DNA of 64,000 nucleotides from Dryocola boscaweniae (GTDB lineage: Bacteria; Pseudomonadota; Gammaproteobacteria; Enterobacterales; Enterobacteriaceae): the NCBI RefSeq assembly GCF_025215095.1, contig NZ_JALHAP010000074.1, forward strand, positions 124,001-188,000, read 5' to 3'. The notes under the pieces were generated by a model. The model made no database searches. It saw nothing but the letters and a program-made list of their open reading frames with translations, and was not told the DNA's origin. Both the position numbers and the translations under genes were made by a program. Position 1 is the first letter of the stretch. Every line of letters starts with the position of its first letter. Below, in pieces: positions 29,117 through 38,471 of this stretch.

Positions 29117-29754
29117 TGAATCGTTACCTGCTGAGCAAACTGCTTACCCAGTTCCATATCTTCCGGAGGCGCATCGGCCTTATCCAGCGACTGAGCGAAA
29201 GCCAGCGTATCTTCGTTTGGCTGCGGCGTTTTCACTGAAATGTTGCAGTTGCGCGCCAGCGCTTCCGGCAATTTTGCGTCTGCCGGTTGGTCATAACTCA
29301 TATCAACAAAATAGGTCGGGTCAAAGGTGGCAAAGGTATAGGTTTGCCCTTTTAAAGGCTGCGGATGCGCCAGCGGCAATATAAAACTGAGCACCGCCTG
29401 ATGATTAACGCGCGCAAGCGAGTATTCGCCGGGCAAATTAGTAAACTTCACTTTTTCGCCGTTATGCCAGACTTCCGTGAAGTAATGCTGCCCCAGCACG
29501 TTAGCCATAACTTCAGCGGCCAGCTTCTTCCAGACCGGTGAGCCAGGTTTCGCATCGCCTGCGTCATACAGTAGATCTGCTGAAGTAATTTCATCCATCG
29601 TCCACTGCATTTTCAGCCCGGTCATTTGCCCGTCCTGTGCCATCACGGTTGTCATAAGCGTTATAAAGCTGTGCGGATGAGCCAGCGCAACGGGGGTCCA
29701 AAGCGCCGTGGCGAGTAAGATAACCCCTGTTCTGCTACACGTTTTGCCGCGCAT
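29107..29754 (-). CDS. DUF1007 periplasmic protein, partner of the NicO transporter
   Basis: 215-aa secreted protein with a Sec signal ending near ALAHP, followed by the HPHSFI start that DUF1007 proteins share and which places a histidine pair at the mature N-terminus as a possible metal ligand. It is the upstream gene of a two-gene unit with the NicO transporter (10-bp overlap), matching the ZevA-ZevB arrangement. Between suhB and csiE, E. coli K-12 has yfhR instead, so this pair is accessory to the backbone. Confidence 0.82.
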   Translation of the reverse strand: MRGKTCSRTGVILLATALWTPVALAHPHSFITLMTTVMAQDGQMTGLKMQWTMDEITSADLLYDAGDAKPGSPVWKKLAAEVMANVLGQHYFTEVWHNGEKVKFTNLPGEYSLARVNHQAVLSFILPLAHPQPLKGQTYTFATFDPTYFVDMSYDQPADAKLPEALARNCNISVKTPQPNEDTLAFAQSLDKADAPPEDMELGKQFAQQVTIQCQ

Positions 29755-29879
29755 TTTTCCCTCAATTTAAAAATTCTGTGAGCCAGTCACAATTCCGCAA
29801 TGAAAAACCACAGATGCAGCGTTCTGCATCAAAAGCTTTAGCTATTCTTAGCAATAATCAACATAACTGGACCCTACGG

Positions 29880-31160
29880 ATGATGACACTGCTTTCCCCT
29901 CCACCATCTGTGCTCTCCAGTCCGCAGCGACGCTGCCACCTGCTTTTGATGCTTTATCTGCCGGGACAGACGGTAACACCGGAGATTCTGGGCAGGATTA
30001 ATGGAGTGGACAGTAGTAAAGCCCTGCAAGATATAGCCGACACGAGCGATGAAATCCAGCGTTATCACCGACTGGCGATGATCACCGAGCCCGACGGCAG
30101 TTACCGAATTGAGGGTGCCGTCCTCGACAAGCGGCTTTGTCTGTTGCACTGGCTGCGACGAGCGCTGCGCCTGTGTCCGCATTTTGTGCAGCACCACTTT
30201 ACTCCGGCGCTTAAAGACGAGCTCAGAAAGCAGGCGCTTACGAAAGCGCTGTATGACGAAACTAACCTTCAGGCGCTGGTGAACCTCTGCGCCCGCCGCC
30301 TGCAACGCCAGTTTGATAGTCGCGACGTGCAGTTCCTGAGCCTGTTTTTGCAGTATTGCCTGCACCAACATCAGTTGGGAAACAGGCCGGAATTTAACGA
30401 AACGCAGCGAGAATGGACGCGCCTGCGTCCGGAATACCTTGCCGCGCAGGATATCGCCCGGCACTGGACTCGCCATGTGAAACAGCCTGCTCATGAAGAT
30501 GAACAGTTATTCCTCGCCCTGCTGTTCCAGATGCTGCGCACCCCGGACCCGATTCGCGATAATCATCAGCAGGATTTGCGTCTGCGCGCCTCTATTTCCA
30601 CGATGATCGCCCGTTTTCACGAGCTTGCGGGAATGTCGTTCAGCGATGAGCAGGGATTAAGCGATCAGCTATATATCCATCTTGCCCAGGCGCTCGATCG
30701 CTGCCTGTTTGCAATCGGCATCGACAACAGCCTGCCGGAAGAGATCACCCGCCTGTATCCAAAGCTCATGCGCACCACGCGCGAAGCGTTTGGCGAGTTT
30801 GAAGCCGAGTATGGGATTCGTTTCTCAGACGAAGAGGTGGGGCTGGTCGCGGTGATTTTTGGCGCCTGGCTGATGCAGGAGAATGATTTGCAGGAAAAGC
30901 AGGTGCTATTGCTGACGGGCAATAACGCCGAGCTGGAACAACAGATCGAACAGCAGTTGCGGGAACTCACCCTGCTGCCGTTGAATATAAAACACCTGAC
31001 GTTGCATAGTTTTCAAAAGGAAGGCGCGCCAAAAGAAGTGGTGCTGGTTATAACGCCCTATTCCACCAGCCTGCCGCTTTATTCGCCGCCGCTAATCCAC
31101 GCCACGCTGCCGCTTGGCGACCATTTGCAGCAGCATATTCGTGAGATTCTTGAGGGATAG
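29880..31160 (+). CDS. csiE: Stationary-phase-inducible protein CsiE
   Basis: 426 aa, the same length as E. coli CsiE when started at the ATG-ATG at 29880; an extension to 29778 overlaps the divergent promoter and is not conserved. Contains PRD-like regions (GLSDQLYIHLAQALDRCLFAIGIDN and DEEVGLVAVIFGAWL), like PTS-regulated antiterminators and activators, but no clear DNA- or RNA-binding function is known. In E. coli it is CRP and RpoS dependent. Divergent from the DUF1007 gene. Confidence 0.9.
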   Translation: MMTLLSPPPSVLSSPQRRCHLLLMLYLPGQTVTPEILGRINGVDSSKALQDIADTSDEIQRYHRLAMITEPDGSYRIEGAVLDKRLCLLHWLRRALRLCPHFVQHHFTPALKDELRKQALTKALYDETNLQALVNLCARRLQRQFDSRDVQFLSLFLQYCLHQHQLGNRPEFNETQREWTRLRPEYLAAQDIARHWTRHVKQPAHEDEQLFLALLFQMLRTPDPIRDNHQQDLRLRASISTMIARFHELAGMSFSDEQGLSDQLYIHLAQALDRCLFAIGIDNSLPEEITRLYPKLMRTTREAFGEFEAEYGIRFSDEEVGLVAVIFGAWLMQENDLQEKQVLLLTGNNAELEQQIEQQLRELTLLPLNIKHLTLHSFQKEGAPKEVVLVITPYSTSLPLYSPPLIHATLPLGDHLQQHIREILEG

Positions 31161-31230
31161 TCGGGTGGCGCTGGCGCTTATGCGACCTGCAACCCGATCG
31201 TAGGGCGGATAAGCGCAAGCGCCATCCGCC
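31161..31230. repeat. REP/BIME-like repeat between csiE and hcaT
   Basis: One palindromic unit TCGGGTGGCGCTGGCGCTTA and one GTAGGGCGGATAAGCGCAAG...GCCATCCGCC, same family as at 19173, 27996 and 35847. It is followed by a short direct repeat AGTCAGCC (31231-31248). Confidence 0.75.
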
Positions 31231-31249
31231 AGTCAGCCAGTCAGCCAGG

Positions 31250-32383
31250 TTAATTGGCAATCCTCGGTCGAATCACCAGCGCAGGCAACGCCACCAGCGC
31301 CATAATCCAGAATACCCCGCCGTGCATATGCTGATACAGGAAACCGGAGAACATCGTCATGATGGCGATGCCGCCGCCCATCGCCACCGCGGAATAAACC
31401 GCCTGCAGCCTAATCACCTCGTTCCCCTGACGCGCCGAAATGTAACGCATGGCCGCCAGATGACAAACGGTGAAGCTTCCGCAATGCAGGATTTGCGCAG
31501 CGATAAGCCACGGCAGCTCGGTGGTCCATGCCATCAGGCTCCAGCGAAGAATGCCCGCCACGCCGGAAAGCAGCAGCAAGTCACGGGCGCCCCAGCGGCG
31601 AAATAGCTTGTTGCTAAGCGCAAAGACAACGATTTCCGCCACCACGCCCAGCGACCATAAATAGCCCACCACCGAGGCAGAATATCCTGCGCCCTGCCAG
31701 TAAATCGCGCTGAACCCGTAATAGGCCGCGTGCGCTCCTTGCAGCAACGACACACAGGCAAGAAACCGCCACGAGCTGAAAACCAGCTTTTTCCAGGCCT
31801 GCCAGCCTGCGGCTTCTTTCTGCCGTGATTCTCCCTGAGGCATCACCGACGGGCGCAGCAGCATTCCGCTCAGCATGGAAGCCACGCCGATGCTGAGCAG
31901 TACCAGAATCGCCTGGTAACTGAATAGGCTGACCAGCTTACCCGTTATCGCTGAGCCAATGACAAACGCCAGCGAACCCCACAGGCGCACCCGCCCGTAA
32001 TCCATAGTGATTTGTTTTTGCCAGGTGCCTGCCAGCGCATCCGTAAGCGGCACCAGCGGGGAGAAGAAGAGGTTAAATCCGACCATGACAATCAGCAGCC
32101 AGGTAGCCGTTTGTCCAAACCAGAAAGCCACGGCAAAAAGCAGCGTCAGCAGAGCAAGTAACCGGAGAGCGAAGACTAGTCGGGAAGGGTCGGTGACGCG
32201 TGGCGCTAAAAGTAAACTACCGAGGAAACGCGCAATTAATCCCGAGCCTAACAGAAGCCCGATAGTTTCAGGCGGAAGACCCGTTCCGGCAAGCCAGACG
32301 CTCCAGAAGGGCAGGAAAATCCCGTAACTAAAGAAGTAGGTAAAATAACCGAGCGCCAGCCAGCGCGTAGAGTGCAAAACCAT
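31250..32383 (-). CDS. hcaT: MFS transporter HcaT (putative 3-phenylpropionate permease)
   Basis: 377-aa major facilitator protein with 12 predicted membrane helices, closely matching E. coli HcaT (379 aa), for example LALGYFTYFFSYGIFLPFW and VCHLAAMRYISARQGNEVIR. The E. coli hca catabolic genes that follow are absent here, where yphA comes next, so the physiological substrate in this organism is uncertain. Divergent from yphA. Confidence 0.9.
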   Translation of the reverse strand: MVLHSTRWLALGYFTYFFSYGIFLPFWSVWLAGTGLPPETIGLLLGSGLIARFLGSLLLAPRVTDPSRLVFALRLLALLTLLFAVAFWFGQTATWLLIVMVGFNLFFSPLVPLTDALAGTWQKQITMDYGRVRLWGSLAFVIGSAITGKLVSLFSYQAILVLLSIGVASMLSGMLLRPSVMPQGESRQKEAAGWQAWKKLVFSSWRFLACVSLLQGAHAAYYGFSAIYWQGAGYSASVVGYLWSLGVVAEIVVFALSNKLFRRWGARDLLLLSGVAGILRWSLMAWTTELPWLIAAQILHCGSFTVCHLAAMRYISARQGNEVIRLQAVYSAVAMGGGIAIMTMFSGFLYQHMHGGVFWIMALVALPALVIRPRIAN

Positions 32384-32572
32384 GATCCCTCCCGTTTTGG
32401 AGGCGACAGTTTGGCGGAGCGATGACCGGCATGCAAGCTTTCATTAACAGCTTAATAACACATATTTTTTAGCAGGTTAATTAGCTATCGGAAACAGAGC
32501 TCGATATTTCCAGGCGAGCTTTACGGTTGTGTATTACGGTTATTTTGAATCCCTTCACAAATCGAGTCCGCT

Positions 32573-32995
32573 ATGAATAAGTTACGTTACTTCGATTTTG
32601 GTCAGTCGCGCCCTGTAATGTTGCTGATTGCCCGAATCGCCCTCGTGCTGCTGTTTATTATTTTTGGCTTTCCGAAAATGACCGGCTTTAGCGGGACCGT
32701 GCAATATATGGCTTCCGTTGGCGCACCGCTGCCGATGATTTCCGCCATTATTGCCGTGCTGATGGAGGTTATTGCCGCAATACTTATCGTTCTGGGCTTT
32801 TTCACCCGTCCGCTGGCAATCATTTTTATCTTTTATACCCTGGGAACAGCGGTGATTGGCCATCATTACTGGAATATGACCGGCGATGCCGTGATGCCCA
32901 ATATGATTAATTTTTATAAAAACGTCAGTATTGCGGCGGCGTTTTTGCTGCTTGCGATTACAGGGCCTGGCAGTCTTTCCCTCGATAAACGCTGA
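32573..32995 (+). CDS. yphA: DoxX-family inner membrane protein YphA
   Basis: 140-aa protein with four hydrophobic segments and the DoxX pattern ([20 protein letters not shown], then [12 protein letters not shown]). Matches E. coli YphA in length and sequence. Function unknown; DoxX proteins are linked to thiol and oxidative stress in some bacteria. Divergent from hcaT and convergent with glyA. Confidence 0.92.
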   Translation: MNKLRYFDFGQSRPVMLLIARIALVLLFIIFGFPKMTGFSGTVQYMASVGAPLPMISAIIAVLMEVIAAILIVLGFFTRPLAIIFIFYTLGTAVIGHHYWNMTGDAVMPNMINFYKNVSIAAAFLLLAITGPGSLSLDKR

Positions 32996-33006
32996 GACAA
33001 TTTTCC

Positions 33007-33036
33007 AAAAAAAAGGCCGCTTTCGCGGCCTTTTTT
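33007..33036. terminator. Bidirectional terminator yphA / glyA
   Basis: GGCCGC-TTTC-GCGGCC (33015-33030) flanked by an A8 tract on the left and a T6 tract on the right, so it can stop transcription from both convergent genes. Confidence 0.9.
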
Positions 33037-33050
33037 ACTACCCGTTTAAA

Positions 33051-34304
33051 CTACGCGTAAACTGGCAGTCGAGCACAAATATCGAGCACTTTTTGCTTAG
33101 TGCGCTCAATAACGGCTTCGTCGTTGATGTTGTCTAACACATCACACATCCAGCCTGCCAGCTCGCGAACGTCTGCTTCGCTGAAGCCACGGCGGGTTAC
33201 AGCCGGTGTACCAATACGGATGCCGGAAGTCACAAACGGGCTCTTCGGATCGTTTGGCACGCTGTTCTTGTTCACGGTGATGTTCGCGCGGCCCAGAGCT
33301 GCATCTGCTTCTTTACCGGTCAGGTTTTTATCGACCAGATCCAGCAGGAACAGATGGTTGTCAGTGCCGCCGGAAACCACTTTGTAGCCTCTTTCCAGGA
33401 ACACGGAAACCATCGCTTTCGCGTTTTTAGCAACCTGCTGCTGATAGGTTTTGAACTCTGGTTCCATCGCTTCTTTCAGCGCAACGGCTTTGCCCGCAAT
33501 AACGTGCATCAGCGGGCCGCCCTGCGCGCCCGGGAACACGGCGGAGTTCAGTTTTTTGTACAGCTCTTCGCTGCCGCCTTTCGCGAGGATCAAACCACCG
33601 CGCGGGCCTGCCAGCGTTTTATGCGTAGTGGTAGTCACGACGTGAGCGTGCGGAACCGGGTTCGGGTAGACGTCTGCGGCGATAAGACCCGCAACGTGCG
33701 CCATGTCCACGAACAGGTAAGCGCCGACCATGTCTGCGATTTCGCGCATTTTTGCCCAGTCAACCACGCCGGAATAAGCAGAGAAACCACCGATGATCAT
33801 CTTCGGCTTGTGCTCTTTTGCCTGTTTTTCCAGGTCTGCATAATCAATATGGCCGGTTTCATCGATACCGTAAGGAACGATGTTGTACAGCTTGCCGGAG
33901 AAGTTGACCGGGGAGCCGTGAGTCAGGTGGCCGCCGTGCGCCAGGTTCATACCCAGAACGGTATCGCCTGGTTCCAGAAGCGTGGTGTATACAGCGAAGT
34001 TAGCCTGGGAGCCTGAGTGCGGCTGCACGTTAGCATAATCGGCGCCAAACAGCGCTTTTGCACGGTCGATAGCCAGTTGTTCTACCACGTCAACATATTC
34101 GCAACCGCCGTAGTAGCGTTTGCCCGGGTAGCCTTCAGCGTATTTGTTGGTTAGCTGAGAGCCCTGTGCCTGCATAACGCGAGGGCTGGTGTAGTTTTCG
34201 GAGGCGATCAGTTCAATGTGCTCTTCCTGACGTACTTTTTCTTGCTCCATAGCCTGCCACAGTTGGGCATCATAATCGGCAATGTTCATTTCACGCTTTA
34301 ACAT
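33051..34304 (-). CDS. glyA: Serine hydroxymethyltransferase
   Basis: 417-aa PLP enzyme that interconverts serine and glycine and feeds one-carbon units to folate. The ATG at 34304 gives [16 protein letters not shown], exactly the E. coli start; an ATG two codons upstream is less likely. The PLP lysine lies in [16 protein letters not shown]. Divergent from hmp, with a PurR-like operator in the shared region. Confidence 0.98.
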   Translation of the reverse strand: MLKREMNIADYDAQLWQAMEQEKVRQEEHIELIASENYTSPRVMQAQGSQLTNKYAEGYPGKRYYGGCEYVDVVEQLAIDRAKALFGADYANVQPHSGSQANFAVYTTLLEPGDTVLGMNLAHGGHLTHGSPVNFSGKLYNIVPYGIDETGHIDYADLEKQAKEHKPKMIIGGFSAYSGVVDWAKMREIADMVGAYLFVDMAHVAGLIAADVYPNPVPHAHVVTTTTHKTLAGPRGGLILAKGGSEELYKKLNSAVFPGAQGGPLMHVIAGKAVALKEAMEPEFKTYQQQVAKNAKAMVSVFLERGYKVVSGGTDNHLFLLDLVDKNLTGKEADAALGRANITVNKNSVPNDPKSPFVTSGIRIGTPAVTRRGFSEADVRELAGWMCDVLDNINDEAVIERTKQKVLDICARLPVYA

Positions 34305-34424
34305 TCGCATCTCCTGACTCAGCTAACAGTAAAAATTTGGACTGCTTTGAGGGGGCCCTTTTGGGCGACGGGCAACAGTGTAAACCGAATTGGTATCGGG
34401 TGATAGGGCTTGACAGAGGTTTTT

Positions 34425-34440
34425 ACGCAAACGATTACCC
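34425..34440. promoter_or_regulatory. PurR operator for glyA
   Basis: ACGCAAACGATTACCC matches the PurR consensus ACGCAAACGTTTGCGT in the left half and centre and is nearly identical to the E. coli glyA site. It links serine-glycine one-carbon supply to purine demand, as does the purL operator at 44406. Confidence 0.8.
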
Positions 34441-34583
34441 AGGCATGGTGCAAGGGTTTGATGGCAAAAGTTCTGCGTGGGTTCAGAGGATATTTCTTCA
34501 TTAACAACATGCGCGTTTTTCACTTTCTGTGATCCGTGTCGTTACCCACAATAATCCATTTACAACACGGGGTTAATTTTTAT

Positions 34584-34606
34584 AAGATGCATGTAAAATA
34601 CCACTT
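34584..34606. promoter_or_regulatory. NsrR-like site upstream of hmp
   Basis: The half-site AAGATGCAT is perfect and faces an imperfect ATACCACTT half 5 bp away, about 30 bp upstream of the hmp start codon. This is the position and pattern of the NsrR operator that gives nitric-oxide induction of hmp in E. coli. Confidence 0.6.
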
Positions 34607-34635
34607 ATATAAAACACGCTGTTCAGGAGCTACCT

Positions 34636-35826
34636 ATGCTAGATGCACAAACCATCGCCGTTGTGAAATCCACGATTCCCCTGCTTGCCGCCACCGGCCC
34701 AAAACTTACCGCGCATTTCTACGATCGCATGTTCAGCCATAACCCTGAGCTGAAAGAGATCTTTAACATGAGCAACCAGCGCAACGGCGATCAGCGTGAA
34801 GCGCTGTTCAACGCCATCTGCGCCTACGCCAGCAATATTGAAAACCTGGCGGTGCTGTTGCCAGCCGTTGAGAAAATCGCCCAGAAACACACCAGCTTCC
34901 AGATTAAACCTGAGCAGTACAACATCGTTGGCGGTCATCTGTTAGCCACTCTTGATGAGATGTTCAGCCCGGGCGAAGAAGTGCTGAACGCCTGGGGCAA
35001 AGCCTATGGTGTGCTGGCCGACGTTTTTATTAATCGTGAAGCAGAAATTTATCAGACTAACGCGACGAAAAACGGCGGCTGGGAAGGCACTCGCGCCTTC
35101 CGCATCGTGGCAAAAGAGCCGCAGAGCGCGCTTATCACCAGCTTCGAATTTGCTCCTGTAGATGGTAAGCCGGTCGCGGATTATCAGCCGGGCCAGTATC
35201 TCGGCGTATGGCTGAAGCCGGAAGGTTTCCCGCATCAGGAAATTCGTCAGTATTCATTAACCCGCAAACCAGACGGCAAAAGCTATCGCATCGCGGTAAA
35301 ACGTGAAGATTTGGGGCAGGTTTCAAGCTGGCTGCATAACCACGCTAAAGTGGGCGATGAAGTGCTTCTGGCGGCCCCGGCGGGGGATTTCTTTATGGAT
35401 ATTGCGCCACAAACGCCGGTGACTTTGATTTCCGCAGGCGTAGGTCAGACACCGATGCTGGCAATGCTGGATACCCTTACCCAAAATGATCATTCAGCTC
35501 AGGTAAACTGGTTCCACGCGGCCGAACACGGCGAGGTGCACGCCTTCGCCGATGAGGTGAACGCTCTGGGTGAACAACTGCCGCGCTTTGAACGCCACGT
35601 CTGGTACCGGACTCCGAGCGAAGACGATCGCGCTCAGGCAAAATTCGACAGCGAAGGGTTGATGGATTTGCTTGCGCAGGAAGGAAAAATCAGCGCGCCG
35701 GATATGCAGTTCTATCTTTGCGGCCCGGTGAATTTTATGCGCTTTGCTGCAGAACAACTGGTGAAGCTCGGCGTTGAGCAGGATCGTATTCATTACGAAT
35801 GCTTTGGCCCGCATAAGGTGATGTAA
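34636..35826 (+). CDS. hmp: Flavohemoglobin, nitric oxide dioxygenase
   Basis: 396-aa cytosolic enzyme that oxidises NO to nitrate. N-terminal globin domain (residues 1-135), FAD-binding domain with the [12 protein letters not shown] motif, and NAD domain with [14 protein letters not shown] and the C-terminal [17 protein letters not shown] ribosome site. Divergent from glyA. Confidence 0.98.
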   Translation: MLDAQTIAVVKSTIPLLAATGPKLTAHFYDRMFSHNPELKEIFNMSNQRNGDQREALFNAICAYASNIENLAVLLPAVEKIAQKHTSFQIKPEQYNIVGGHLLATLDEMFSPGEEVLNAWGKAYGVLADVFINREAEIYQTNATKNGGWEGTRAFRIVAKEPQSALITSFEFAPVDGKPVADYQPGQYLGVWLKPEGFPHQEIRQYSLTRKPDGKSYRIAVKREDLGQVSSWLHNHAKVGDEVLLAAPAGDFFMDIAPQTPVTLISAGVGQTPMLAMLDTLTQNDHSAQVNWFHAAEHGEVHAFADEVNALGEQLPRFERHVWYRTPSEDDRAQAKFDSEGLMDLLAQEGKISAPDMQFYLCGPVNFMRFAAEQLVKLGVEQDRIHYECFGPHKVM

Positions 35827-35846
35827 TTTTCCCATGCAGGGAAAAG

Positions 35847-35932
35847 GTCGGGTGGCGCTACGCTTACCCGACCTACAATTCGATAACGTAAAACGGGTTA
35901 GGCAGGATGGATAAACGAGGCGTCATCCACCA
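35847..35932. repeat. REP/BIME-like repeat between hmp and glnB
   Basis: Units TCGGGTGGCGCTACGCTTAC...CCGACC and GGATGGATAAACGAGGCGTC...ATCCACC sit between the convergent hmp and glnB genes. Same family as the other three intergenic repeats. Confidence 0.75.
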
Positions 35933-35960
35933 GATTCTGCCATGCCCGTCTTAACGAAAA

Positions 35961-36362
<402 letters not shown>

Positions 36363-36372
36363 TTACCACAGA

Positions 36373-37710
36373 CTACTCTTTAAAGTCATTGGCATCGAGT
36401 TCATGGCGCGAGAGTAATTTGTAGAATTCCGTGCGGTTGCGCCCTGCCATGCGCGCCGCATGGGTGACGTTGCCTTTGGTGATTTGCAACAGTTTGCGCA
36501 GATAGTTGAGTTCGAACTGATTCCGCGCCTCGGCGAACGTCGGCAAGACGGTGTTTTCCCCTTCCAGCGCCTGCTCCACCAGCGCTTCGCTGATAACAGG
36601 GGCGGAAGTGAGCGCCACGCATTGCTCAATAACGTTAACTAACTGACGCACGTTACCCGGCCAGCTTGCGGCCATTAAGCGCTTCATCGCGTCGGTTGAG
36701 AAACTGCGAACAAACGGCTTATGGCGGTCGGCTGACTGGCGCAGTAAATGATTCGCCAGCAGGGGAATATCTTCCGCACGCTCGTGCAGCGCCGGGATTT
36801 TCAGGTTCACCACGTTTAAGCGATAGAAGAGATCTTCGCGAAACTCGCCGCGTTCCATAGCCTTCGGCAGGTCGCGGTGGGTTGCGGAGATAATGCGCAC
36901 ATTAATATCCAGATCGCGGTTGCTGCCCAGCGGCCGAACTTTGCGCTCCTGCAAGACGCGCAGTAACTTCACCTGCAAAGGAATTGGCATATCGCCGATT
37001 TCGTCGAGGAAAAGCGTGCCGCCTTCTGCGGCCTGGAACAGCCCTTCCCGGCTGCTCACCGCGCCGGTAAATGCTCCACGAGCGTGACCAAATAATTCCG
37101 ATTCAAGAAGTTGTTCCGGCAAAGCTCCACAGTTAATGGCAATAAACGCGTTTTTGCTGCGTGGACTGGCATTGTGGATTGCCTGCGCCAGGATCTCTTT
37201 TCCGGTGCCGCTTTGGCCGTTAATCAGCACGCTGACATCGGACTGCGCAACCATGCGCGCCTGCTCTAACAGCCGAAGCATATTAGGGCTGCGGGTGACT
37301 ATCGTTTCACGCCACATATCGTCGCCGGCGGCGATGGTGTGCACCAGCGCGTCGTCGATAGCCTGATACAACGCGTCTTTGTCTACCGGCTTTGTCAGGA
37401 AGCTGAAAACGCCCTGCTGGGTGGCGGCAACGGCGTCCGGAATCGAGCCGTGAGCGGTAAGAATGATAACCGGCATCCCCGGCTGCATTTTCTGGATTTC
37501 CGCGAACAGCGCCATACCGTCCATTTCATCCATGCGCAGATCGCTGATTACCAGATCGATTTTTTCACGCGTCAGTAGCCGCAGCCCTTCTGCTCCGCTT
37601 TCAGCGGTGGAAACGGTATAACCTTCGCTCGCCAGACGCATGCCGAGAAGTTTGAGCAGCCCCGGATCGTCGTCAACCAGCAGCAATCGGGCCGGTTTGC
37701 GTTGTGTCAT
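36373..37710 (-). CDS. glrR: Sigma54-dependent response regulator GlrR (QseF)
   Basis: 445 aa: receiver domain with phospho-acceptor Asp57 (VISDLRMDEMDG), AAA+ sigma54-activating domain (GQSGTGKEILAQAI Walker A, GHARGAFTGAVS loop, GGTLFLDEIGDMP Walker B) and a C-terminal Fis-type helix-turn-helix (NVTHAARMAGRNRTEFY). It activates glmY; three matching sites lie upstream of glmY in this window. Start codon overlaps the qseG stop by 4 bp. Confidence 0.98.
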   Translation of the reverse strand: MTQRKPARLLLVDDDPGLLKLLGMRLASEGYTVSTAESGAEGLRLLTREKIDLVISDLRMDEMDGMALFAEIQKMQPGMPVIILTAHGSIPDAVAATQQGVFSFLTKPVDKDALYQAIDDALVHTIAAGDDMWRETIVTRSPNMLRLLEQARMVAQSDVSVLINGQSGTGKEILAQAIHNASPRSKNAFIAINCGALPEQLLESELFGHARGAFTGAVSSREGLFQAAEGGTLFLDEIGDMPIPLQVKLLRVLQERKVRPLGSNRDLDINVRIISATHRDLPKAMERGEFREDLFYRLNVVNLKIPALHERAEDIPLLANHLLRQSADRHKPFVRSFSTDAMKRLMAASWPGNVRQLVNVIEQCVALTSAPVISEALVEQALEGENTVLPTFAEARNQFELNYLRKLLQITKGNVTHAARMAGRNRTEFYKLLSRHELDANDFKE

Positions 37711-38468
37711 GGTTTTGCCTCCTGCTTAGGTTTTTCATTCTCCGTGTCAGGCGCGGGTTTAGCGATCTCGTCGTCCGCATCGCCTTGCGCTGCTGGAGCG
37801 GGAGCTGCTTTTTCAGCGCCACGGCTGCCGTCCGGCAGATAGTTGCTTGCCGGTTTGCGGCTGGAGAGCTGCCGCTCGATGTCGGTCAGATTTTCAAGCT
37901 TGCGGGTGGTCAGATCCAACTGATTACGCAGGCGCTGCTGCTGTTCGCGCAGCGTATCCAGTTCCCCATCCGTCGATTGCTGGAGCTTGCTGTAGCGCGT
38001 GCGCTCATCAGACAGGTCGAGTAACGAGGCCTGGCCATCTCGCCATATCTGGAAGAGCGGACGCACTTGCGCAGGGACTTCGCTGGCCATCGTATCAAGC
38101 TGAGTCATATAACGACGGCGCTCTGTCGGCGTAATTTTGGCATTAGCCAACAGGATGCCGCGCTTAAACGTGTCCTGCCAGGTATCGGCTGACCACAGGC
38201 GGGCTAGCGCCCGTGCTTCTGCTGGCGACAGCCGCTCCGCGCAGTCCATGCCGCGCAGCCAGAACAGAGGATTGTTAACCGCTTCATGTCCCTGGATGTG
38301 CCAGATTTCCATACAGTCGGTGGAGAGGTAATCCGCCAGTTGCTGCTCGGGTTCGTGCGGCTGATGGGTCTGTTTAATGGAACTGGTCACCGTATCTTGT
38401 ACGCAGCCTGCCAGCATTAGCGGCAGTAAAATTACGCCAATACGGCGACGAAATAGTGTCACTTTCAT
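37707..38468 (-). CDS. qseG: Outer membrane lipoprotein QseG
   Basis: 253-aa lipoprotein (lipobox LMLAGC followed by V) that binds GlrK and controls its activity in E. coli. The body is helical with a coiled-coil stretch (residues about 165-210, LREQQQRLRNQLDLTTRKLENL region) and an acidic Ala/Pro-rich tail. Located between glrK and glrR with a 3-bp gap and a 4-bp overlap. Confidence 0.95.
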   Translation of the reverse strand: MKVTLFRRRIGVILLPLMLAGCVQDTVTSSIKQTHQPHEPEQQLADYLSTDCMEIWHIQGHEAVNNPLFWLRGMDCAERLSPAEARALARLWSADTWQDTFKRGILLANAKITPTERRRYMTQLDTMASEVPAQVRPLFQIWRDGQASLLDLSDERTRYSKLQQSTDGELDTLREQQQRLRNQLDLTTRKLENLTDIERQLSSRKPASNYLPDGSRGAEKAAPAPAAQGDADDEIAKPAPDTENEKPKQEAKP

Positions 38469-38471
38469 TTT

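Larger units (their letters stand above)
34305..34635. promoter_or_regulatory. Divergent regulatory region glyA / hmp
   Basis: 331 bp with no gene. It contains a PurR-type operator at 34425-34440 and an NsrR-like element at 34584-34606. No convincing MetR site was assigned, although E. coli glyA is MetR-activated. Small reading frames at 34319-34523 do not look coding. Confidence 0.7.

Noticed and set aside
29874..30494. 206-codon frame antisense to csiE
   Set aside because: Fully antisense to a conserved protein and no independent signal or family resemblance.
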